Origin: JAWXUK01 sp044432725
GTDB taxonomy: Bacteria > Bacillota > Clostridia > Oscillospirales > Oscillospiraceae
Assembly (NCBI GenBank): GCA_044432725.1
Contig: JAWXUL010000057.1
Location: 1-8,935, forward strand
DNA length: 8,935 nucleotides
Direction of reading: 5' to 3'
A program made the translations under genes and the position numbers. Of this stretch, positions 1 to 4,537 are shown piece by piece. The notes below the pieces were generated by a model that was given only the letters and a program-made list of their open reading frames with translations, did no database searches and was not told the DNA's origin. Numbering within the stretch: the stretch's first letter is position 1; every line of letters starts with the position of its first letter.

Positions 1-222
1 ATCAATTTCAGGAAAGTAGCTGTAAGGGGTACAGGTGTCGAGAATGTAAACGTGCCAGCGAGATTTGTCACAAGCATTTTGAGAGAGGTTAATGTGAGCG
101 AGAGAGCGAAAGCCGAGGGTAGATAGGTGTTCCTCTACTTGTTTGGAAAAGGTTTCCGTGACTTGTTTATCCAGTGCTATGTTGGTATATCCTTGGTCTA
201 GGATTTCTTGTAATGTTTGCAT
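1..222 (-). CDS. Hypothetical protein, 5' end only (runs off the left edge)
   Basis: The minus strand is open from an ATG at 222-220 to the window edge, giving 74 codons without a stop and no C-terminus. The start is supported by AAAGGAAG about 8 nt upstream (minus strand, near 231-238). The N-terminus begins MQTLQEILDQGYTNIALD and later contains GFRSLAHINLSQ, then CDKSRWHVYILDTCTPYSYF. There is no signal peptide or membrane segment in the visible part, and the mix of charged and aromatic residues suggests a small soluble protein. I do not recognise the family. It lies divergent from the parA-parB locus, across about 450 bp of non-coding DNA, so an accessory gene of a plasmid or integrative element is plausible, but only by position. 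Confidence 0.6.
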   Translation of the reverse strand, partial: MQTLQEILDQGYTNIALDKQVTETFSKQVEEHLSTLGFRSLAHINLSQNACDKSRWHVYILDTCTPYSYFPEID

Positions 223-359
223 AATGATGACTTCCTTTCTGACTTAAAAAATTTGTTGAATAAAGGGTTTCCAGCCATTTCACAGAACCGTGAAAAGATA
301 GCTTTTTTCGGGGGCTTAAAATCGGTAACTTTTATTCTCATTTTTCGGTCAAAAAAGAA

Positions 360-409
360 AGAACCAAGCCAGCACACTAATCTTTCAATTAGAGTTCCGA
401 TTTGGTTCT
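360..409. other. Nested inverted repeat
   Basis: An outer 8-bp stem, AGAACCAA at 360-367 with TTGGTTCT at 402-409, encloses an inner 5-bp stem, CTAAT at 377-381 with ATTAG at 388-392. There is no T-run, so it is not an obvious terminator. It sits in the non-coding stretch before parA and overlaps the end of the putative recombinase relic. Its role is unknown. Confidence 0.35.
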
Positions 410-516
410 ATTATGGCAGAAACTTCTTTTAGAATTATACGTTCCACAGTACCATTTTCTACTTCTTTCATCAAAGAAATGAAGGAAGGACGTTCAAATA
501 CTAAGGTGTGATAACG
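385..516 (-). pseudogene. Possible serine-recombinase (resolvase) relic
   Basis: Minus-strand translation from about 516 to a TGA at 387-385 contains FERPSFISLMKEVENG followed by TVERIILKEVS. This resembles the segment of large serine recombinases that reads roughly F-[ED]-R-P-x-F-x-x-[ML]-[LM]-x-[DE]-[IV]-E-x-G-x-[IV]-x-x-[IV]-I-[VL]-K-D-[LM]-S. The upstream part with the catalytic serine and the downstream S-R-x-G-R-N motif are missing or altered (EVSAIIEPNRN is found where DLSRxGRN is expected). There is no start codon with a ribosome-binding site. I read it as a short decayed fragment. The match is by eye over about 30 residues, so a chance resemblance remains possible. Confidence 0.3.
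462..488. other. Inverted repeat in the parA upstream region
   Basis: CTTCTTTCAT (462-471) can pair with ATGAAGGAAG (479-488), ten positions with one G-U, around a 7-nt loop. It overlaps the putative recombinase relic, so it may simply be coding remnant. The rest of 223-680 holds a smaller hairpin (TTTCAC 278-283 with GTGAAA 290-295), another at 532-553 (ATCAAAA with TTTTGAT), and no gene with a credible ribosome-binding site on the plus strand. I see no convincing sigma-70 promoter. Confidence 0.3.
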
Positions 517-590
517 TAACTTAAAAACTATATCAAAAAATATGTGTTTTGATGGTAAACAAGCAAGATATGTACAAAAATCACTAGGTT

Positions 591-648
591 AGAATTTAGG
601 CATTTCATCACGAGGGTGAAGTGTCCTAATTCTTAAGCAGAATTAAGG
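591..648 (+). promoter_or_regulatory. Competing hairpins in the parA leader
   Basis: CCTAATTCT at 625-633 has two possible partners. Upstream, AGAATTTAGG at 591-600 pairs with it and extends through CAT/GTG and TTCA/TGAA into a stem of about 16 bp with a loop at 608-616. Downstream, AGAATTAAGG at 639-648 pairs with it over a 5-nt loop. The two folds exclude each other, as in attenuators and cis-regulatory RNAs. Neither is followed by a T-run. The region lies 33-90 nt before the parA start. An alternative reading is a set of DNA binding sites for the partition proteins. Confidence 0.35.
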
Positions 649-680
649 AAATATTAGTCGAAGAGATTGGAGAATTAAAT

Positions 681-2129
681 ATGGAAATTTATGCAGTAAG
701 CAATCAAAAAGGAGGGGTGGGGAAAACCACCACCTCCGTCAACCTTGCCATCGGATTGGCGAAACAAGGTAAGAAAGTCCTTGCCATCGACCTTGACCAA
801 CAAGGAAGTTTGTCGATTTCATTGGGACTGAAAAATCCAGAAGAATTAGAGGAAACTGTGACAGATAAACTGATTTCTATCCGAAATAGCGCTGAATTTG
901 ACCCACTGTCTGGTATTTATCAGCACCCAGAGGGCATTGACCTGTTGCCAGCGAACATCACTCTTTGTAAGTTTGAAAAAAATGCTGTGTCTGCCATGAA
1001 ACGTGAGTATATTTTAGGGAAATATGTAGATAAATTAGATGGTCATTATGACTGCATCGTCATTGATTGTTGCCCAAGTCTGGGTTTGCTCACAATTAAC
1101 GCACTCGCCTGTGCAACCAAGGTAATCATTCCTGTACAAGCACAATATTTGTCGGTTAAGGGAGTGAAATTGCTCTTTGATACGATTTTTCAAGTAAAAA
1201 GGCGACTGAATCGTAATCTGGAAGTCAGTGGTATTCTGCTTACTATGGTCAATACTCGGACAAAATATAGTAAAGAAATCATCACAGTTTTGCAAGAAGA
1301 ATATGGCGAAAATGTGCGTATTTTTGACAGTATTTTCCCTGCGTCTACTCGTGCTATTGAAACTACCTCCACAGGAAAAAGTATCTATGAATTTGACAAA
1401 AAAGGAAAAGTAGCAACAGCTTATCAAGAATTTGTCTCTGAATTGACAGCAGAACAGGAGGTTTCCATGAAAAAAGATGTAAAATTAAGTGACGAAATCA
1501 AATTGAAAACACCCTACTTTGAAGATGTGCAAGGGGAACAAGTGGTGGATTTGGCACTCTCTTCCCTGATTACTTTTGAGAATCACCCTTTCAAAGTTAC
1601 CGAAGATGAAAAATTGGCAGAACTGATGGAAAGTATCGAGAAACTGGGTGTCACCACTCCTATCATTGTCCGAGAAAAAGGGCGAGGTGATTACGAGATT
1701 ATCGCAGGTCACAGACGGACGAAGGCTTGTGAATTGCTGAATTTAGAGAAAATCCCTGCCTTTATTCATGATTTGGACGATGAAGAAGCCATTTTGTTTA
1801 TGGTAGACACCAACATTCAGCGTGAAGAAATCTTGCCAAGCGAAAGAGCCTTTGCCTACAAAATGAAGTTAGAAGCACTAAAACGGCAAGGTGAACGGTC
1901 GGATTTAACTTCTACGCAAGTTGCACAGAAGTGGTCAGTGGTGCAGTTTGCCGAAGAATCTGGCACAAGTAAAGACCAAGTGAGACGTTTTATCCGTTTG
2001 ACACAGCTTATTCTCCCACTTTTAGACCTCGTTGACCAGAAAAAACTTCCATTTAATGTTGGTGTGGAACTTTCCTTCCTTAAATCCGAAGAACAACAGA
2101 TGGTGCAGTCCTTGTTGCTAACAGCATGA
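681..2129 (+). CDS. parA: ParA ATPase fused in frame to ParB, ending at a premature UGA
   Basis: The first ~262 residues are a ParA/Soj-type partition ATPase, with deviant Walker A KGGVGKTT (residues 10-17), A' motif DLDQQG (37-42) and Walker B CIVIDCCPSLG (D129). Normally ParA moves plasmid or chromosome origins by ATP-driven DNA binding, together with ParB. Here no stop follows ParA. The frame runs through an internal AGGAGG and ATG (codon 263) into a ParB/Spo0J protein with the CTP-binding-type motif AGHRRTKA, then MVDTNIQREEILPSERA and a helix-turn-helix region near DQVRRFIRL. The start at 681 is preceded by TTGGAG 9-14 nt upstream. The frame ends at TGA 2127-2129, inside ParB, and the missing ParB tail continues in the same frame. 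Either ParA lost its stop (the -1 frame ends at TGA 1490-1492), or both a fusion and a free ParB are made. Family assignment is firm; whether the locus still works is not. Confidence 0.88.
   Translation: MEIYAVSNQKGGVGKTTTSVNLAIGLAKQGKKVLAIDLDQQGSLSISLGLKNPEELEETVTDKLISIRNSAEFDPLSGIYQHPEGIDLLPANITLCKFEKNAVSAMKREYILGKYVDKLDGHYDCIVIDCCPSLGLLTINALACATKVIIPVQAQYLSVKGVKLLFDTIFQVKRRLNRNLEVSGILLTMVNTRTKYSKEIITVLQEEYGENVRIFDSIFPASTRAIETTSTGKSIYEFDKKGKVATAYQEFVSELTAEQEVSMKKDVKLSDEIKLKTPYFEDVQGEQVVDLALSSLITFENHPFKVTEDEKLAELMESIEKLGVTTPIIVREKGRGDYEIIAGHRRTKACELLNLEKIPAFIHDLDDEEAILFMVDTNIQREEILPSERAFAYKMKLEALKRQGERSDLTSTQVAQKWSVVQFAEESGTSKDQVRRFIRLTQLILPLLDLVDQKKLPFNVGVELSFLKSEEQQMVQSLLLTA
1455..1469 (+). 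promoter_or_regulatory. Internal ribosome-binding site and start of parB
   Basis: AGGAGG (1456-1461) stands 5 nt before ATG 1467-1469, which is in the same frame as parA. It marks the likely original start of parB and would allow ParB to be made separately, without the ParA part. From this ATG to the TAA at 2361-2363 the frame is 299 codons, a usual ParB length once the UGA at 2127 is ignored. Confidence 0.75.
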
Positions 2130-2363
2130 ACTTCTATTTCTTTGGCACAAGCTACTACTTTGAAGAAATATAGCCAAGATGGTACACTCACTGAAGCTGT
2201 GATTGAGGTGGTTTTGGGAGAAAAGGCAGATAAACCGAAGAAAATCACCTTGAATTTAGATACAGCACGATATTTCCCCAAAGGAACGTCTAAAACAGAG
2301 ATTGAAAAGATTATGATGGAGTTGTTGGAGGAATATTTGTTGAAGAATGCAAAAGAAAAGTAA
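2130..2363 (+). pseudogene. parB: C-terminal end of ParB, separated by an in-frame UGA
   Basis: Directly after the TGA at 2127-2129 the same frame reads TSISLAQATTLKKYSQDG and continues to TAA 2361-2363. In ParB proteins of this group the [ST]-P-[SI]-[LI]-[SL]-Q-A-x-x-[LM]-K-K-x-S-x-[ED]-G segment directly follows the LSFL-x-x-EEQ region that ends the preceding frame, so the two pieces were one gene. The end, PKGTSKTEIEKIMMELLEEYL, matches the usual ParB C-terminal helix region. A TTG at 2142 could start a 73-residue peptide, but nothing resembling a Shine-Dalgarno site precedes it, so independent translation is unlikely. The simplest reading is a nonsense mutation. Loss of this tail would remove the C-terminal (dimerisation-type) part of ParB. 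Confidence 0.7.
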
Positions 2364-2385
2364 AATTGGATAATTTCAGTAGTAC

Positions 2386-2433
2386 CACCCCTAAACCTTG
2401 AATTTTTCGTGGTTTAGGGGTGCTCTATTTTGT
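2386..2433 (+). terminator. Rho-independent terminator of parA-parB
   Basis: CACCCCTAAACC (2386-2397) and GGTTTAGGGGTG (2411-2422) form a perfect 12-bp stem with a 13-nt loop, followed by CTCTATTTTGTTT. It begins 22 nt after the parB TAA, as expected for termination of the plus-strand unit. Confidence 0.85.
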
Positions 2434-2574
2434 TTGGAATTAACTTGAAAACATATTTTTTTAATTATAGATATGGAAGGTCAATTATAGTCGTCCTTTC
2501 TCTGGAGGGTATCCAAGTTGGACGAGATAAATCTCACACATTATGAAAGATTTATCATGGCGTCTGTTATAGGC
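2434..2574. other. Intergenic stretch with tandem hairpins between two convergent units
   Basis: No credible gene is seen between the two terminators. An AT-rich part (2434-2480) is followed by two adjacent inverted repeats: TCGTCC (2491-2496) with GGACGA (2520-2525), enclosing TGGA/TCCA, and then GATAAATCT (2526-2534) with AGATTTATC (2548-2556). No T-run follows on either strand. This could be a small structured RNA or a relic of an element end. I recognise no known RNA family. Confidence 0.3.
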
Positions 2575-2620
2575 AAAAAACAAGGCTCTTCCCAGTGTTG
2601 CTACTAGGTCAAGCCTTGTT
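2575..2620 (-). terminator. Rho-independent terminator of the minus-strand gene series
   Basis: Read on the minus strand, AACAAGGCT (2620-2612) pairs with AGCCTTGTT (2587-2579), and an inner CCTAGT/ACTGGG stem extends the hairpin. It ends in a T-run (plus-strand A's at 2575-2580). It begins 6 nt past the stop of the 44-residue ORF and faces the parA-parB terminator, separating the two convergent units. Confidence 0.85.
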
Positions 2621-2626
2621 CAAAAT

Positions 2627-2761
2627 TCAGTCAAGAAGAGATATGACATTTTCAGAAGTTAAATGATATAAATCAGAAATACCTTTCTCCAAATCCAGTG
2701 AATTTTCTTGTAATTCAGTTAAAAAAAGTTGAAAATCTTCCAAAGTAATCTCTTCTATCAT
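2627..2761 (-). CDS. Small acidic protein, 44 residues, function unknown
   Basis: The start is ATG 2761-2759, chosen over the ATG 18 nt upstream (2779) because AGGAG lies 8 nt before it. The stop is TGA 2629-2627. The protein begins MIEEITLEDFQLFLTEL and ends ENVISLLD. It carries 11 acidic residues against a single lysine, has no signal peptide or membrane helix, and is probably helical. It is the last gene of the minus-strand series: its start is 26 nt after the TAA of the Lcl gene and its stop is 6 nt before the terminator, so it should be on the same transcript. I recognise no family. A coding role is supported by the ribosome-binding site, the placement and the clean frame between gene and terminator, but remains unproven at this length. 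Confidence 0.5.
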   Translation of the reverse strand: MIEEITLEDFQLFLTELQENSLDLEKGISDLYHLTSENVISLLD

Positions 2762-2787
2762 TTCATTTACTCCTGTCATTTAGCACC

Positions 2788-3261
2788 TTAAATATCTCTC
2801 ACCAAACGCACCATATTAAACACACGTTGTTCATCACCCTGTGGTGCATTGGGGTCTGGTGCTGGATATTCATCTCTATCCCCTGTTTTTGGGTCACTTC
2901 GTTGAGAGCCAGAACCATGTGCGTCCACAGTAACACCATTCATTTCGCCTAAGCTATTTCCAAAAATCACATAAGAAGCTGCACCATAACGTGTGCCACT
3001 GGCTGATAAATCATCATGAGTTGTGCCAGTCCAGTAGAATCCATAGTCTAACTCCCCAAAATAATTGGTAATAGGGGTGCAGTAGAACAGTTCATCCATA
3101 GCAGGCAAGCCTGTTACAATGGGAGAATTGCTGTAGTCGGTCAAACTTTGCAGTTCTTTTACATTGGGTAATCGCCAATCAGAATATCCTAAGAAGTTGA
3201 TTTCGTTCATTTCCTCTGCCAAGCCAGAGCAGATTCCCAATTTTACCGCTGAACTCACCAA
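2788..3261 (-). pseudogene. Lcl (DUF1566) domain protein, 5'-truncated and frameshift-scarred
   Basis: The readable part is the C-terminal ~150 residues of an Lcl_C (DUF1566) domain. Signature runs are FLGYSDWRLPNVKELQSL, then YWTGTTH, YVIFGNSLGEMNG, HGSGSQRSDPKTGD, GDEQRVFNMVRLVRD. These are extracellular or cell-surface domains whose first described member is the C-terminus of the Legionella collagen-like adhesin. The 5' part is damaged. An in-frame TAG (minus strand, near 3282) interrupts remnant sequence that reaches back to GTG 3318-3316, overlapping the stop of the upstream gene. Between about 3250 and 3225 the protein reads AVKLGICSGLAEE, whereas adding back one indel at each end gives AVNWESALA-AEE, the usual family sequence. 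So a +1 and a -1 shift compensate. There is no signal peptide, so export as it stands is unlikely. A TTG at 3261 is the only late start and has no good ribosome-binding site. Confidence 0.72.
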
Positions 3262-3314
3262 GGTTTTAGAGATTCCCTGTTTCTATAGATACAAAGTGGC
3301 TGTGCTATCAAAAT

Positions 3315-4061
3315 TCACTCTACTATAATTCCTTCTAAGGCATTATAAGTTGCATCAATTATCCCATTACTACTAAAAGTAGCTCCTGAAACGGTATCTA
3401 CTTCTAAACTCTGTTCTAACAGGATATCTTCACGTATCAAAGTAGCTTTATCCATATAACGAGCATCATCTGTGTGGTGGTCTAATGTCAAAGATTCTAA
3501 AGCACCATCTGTTATGGTCACAGTTACCGTCACTAAACCTCTGTAACCTTCTGCTTTTCCATCATAAACACCATCTCCATAGTCAGAAAATTGAAAGTCA
3601 GGATAACGCAACGACACCTCAGCCACAATTTTTTCATCACCTCGAGAGGGCACTTCCATTTCTTTATCACCCCGAGGGGGCACTTCTGCTTGAGTGCTTG
3701 AGTGTACTTCCATTTCTTCATCTCCCTCAGTGGAATCGTCGCTTTTTTCTCTTTGATTAGTTGTGGTGGTTCCAGTGTGTACTTCATTAAGAGGATTGAG
3801 CATAAGCAAAAATATTTGAGTAAATATTAGCACTACGATAATATATAATGGCCATTTTTCATCATTTGTTTTCTCATATTCTTTCCCCAAACGAAGGAAG
3901 GCATAGGTGAGAAATACCATAGTATAGACCAATACGTTAAGTTGGTAGGTTTTATTTCCGTTGTAAGCCATAGGTGCCATCAATAACATAATATGGTAAT
4001 AAATGAGCATATAAAATAAATAAGCCAACCGTTGTAATTTCTTCCACTTTTTTGGCTCCAT
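3315..4061 (-). CDS. Second half of a ferric-reductase-like heme membrane protein with FMN-binding domain
   Basis: Residues 1-25 (KKWKKLQRLAYLFY, then LIYYHIMLL) are the C-terminal part of a ferric-reductase/MsrQ-type heme membrane domain, with His23 a probable heme ligand. Two more membrane helices follow (about 41-58 and 71-89). Then comes an acidic linker with repeats (about 108-146) and an FMN-binding domain (about 147-248). Its motif DTVSGATFSS (222-231) is the site where ApbE-type transferases join FMN to threonine, here probably Thr228. Expected role: electrons cross the membrane through heme to flavin outside. The protein lacks its N-terminal half, which lies immediately upstream in the same frame behind a TGA at 4070-4068. 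The ATG at 4061 has a pyrimidine-rich leader and no ribosome-binding site, so separate translation is doubtful. The stop is TGA 3317-3315, overlapping GTG 3318 of the next Lcl remnant. Confidence 0.8.
   Translation of the reverse strand: MEPKKWKKLQRLAYLFYMLIYYHIMLLMAPMAYNGNKTYQLNVLVYTMVFLTYAFLRLGKEYEKTNDEKWPLYIIVVLIFTQIFLLMLNPLNEVHTGTTTTNQREKSDDSTEGDEEMEVHSSTQAEVPPRGDKEMEVPSRGDEKIVAEVSLRYPDFQFSDYGDGVYDGKAEGYRGLVTVTVTITDGALESLTLDHHTDDARYMDKATLIREDILLEQSLEVDTVSGATFSSNGIIDATYNALEGIIVE
3627..3734 (-). repeat. Imperfect coding repeats in the extracytoplasmic linker
   Basis: The linker between the last membrane helix and the FMN domain repeats a short acidic unit: GDEEMEVHSS, PPRGDKEMEVP, SRGDEKIVAEV. 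The DNA repeats too, with ACTTCCATTTCTT occurring twice and CACCTCGAGAGGG-type units (plus strand). Such repeats vary in number by slippage. RGD occurs twice as part of the unit. Confidence 0.5.
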
Positions 4062-4070
4062 TTTTTTTCA
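4062..4070 (-). other. In-frame UGA interrupting the heme/FMN redox protein
   Basis: TGA AAA AAA lies between the valine codon ending the first half and the ATG of the second half, all in one frame (codon 155 of 405). Because the stop precedes the run of eight A's, slippage in that run cannot remove it. Either a nonsense mutation, a readthrough site or a sequence error explains it. Confidence 0.8.
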
Positions 4071-4532
4071 TACCGACGGAAAAGAGGTAATAAAGAGAGG
4101 TAACATTAAAGCAATCAATACCAGAGTAGTCAACGTCGCCAACAATAAAGCTGTGTCACGGGTGAGACGCTCTGGTTCTGTAAAGAGCCATACAAAGTAA
4201 GTCTGTCCCGTGTGAATATTGTGTCCCAATGCCAAAATACAAGCAATAATGGACAATTCACCACGCAATACCATAAATTCTCGTTGGAACTTGGCTCCAT
4301 TTTGCACTGCATTCAGATACATCACTAAAGTAAATAAAGCAGTGGAAAAGCTACCATAATAAAAGAGTGTTTCAAAAAAACTGTTAAAAGGTTCTGGCAA
4401 GGCAAGGGGCATGGCGGTAATAACTGCGAGACAAGTGGCTATGATATAGTAAACTTTTGGTGATTTTTGAATAGAATTTTTACATATTGTAGCAAATGCA
4501 TAGGCAAAAATCAAGGCTATGATAAATTTCAA
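4068..4532 (-). CDS. First half of a ferric-reductase-like heme membrane protein
   Basis: This is a 154-residue very hydrophobic protein with about five membrane helices (near 3-17, 28-46, 55-73, 92-103, 128-150). MVLRGELSIIACILALGHNIHTG (about 87-109) is the conserved ferric-reductase/MsrQ-type segment, with His104 and His107 as candidate heme ligands. It ends FITSFPSV at TGA 4070-4068, after which the same frame continues KKMEPKKWKKLQRLAY. In intact relatives this junction is continuous, commonly with arginine at the stop position (CGA to TGA would be one transition). The start is TTG 4532, five nt after the TAG of the SLH-Lcl gene, whose last codons supply GAGAGG as ribosome-binding site, so translation is probably coupled. 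With the second half the protein would be 405 residues. As it stands, the heme ligands are divided between two products. Confidence 0.78.
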   Translation of the reverse strand: MKFIIALIFAYAFATICKNSIQKSPKVYYIIATCLAVITAMPLALPEPFNSFFETLFYYGSFSTALFTLVMYLNAVQNGAKFQREFMVLRGELSIIACILALGHNIHTGQTYFVWLFTEPERLTRDTALLLATLTTLVLIALMLPLFITSFPSV

Positions 4533-4537
4533 GTAGA

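Noticed and set aside
217..432. Plus-strand open frame of 71 codons
   Set aside because: No ribosome-binding site, low-complexity content, lies over the divergent upstream region and a probable recombinase relic on the other strand.
1035..2281. Minus-strand open frames inside parA-parB
   Set aside because: They are antisense to well-matched ParA/ParB coding sequence and show no family features or ribosome-binding sites.
2502..2572. tRNA-like sequence (GGAGGGTATCC start)
   Set aside because: No acceptor-stem partner, no T-arm motif and no 7-nt anticodon loop could be built.
3636..3674. Two RGD cell-binding motifs in the redox protein linker
   Set aside because: They are part of a repeated acidic unit and probably coincidental; nothing else suggests integrin binding.
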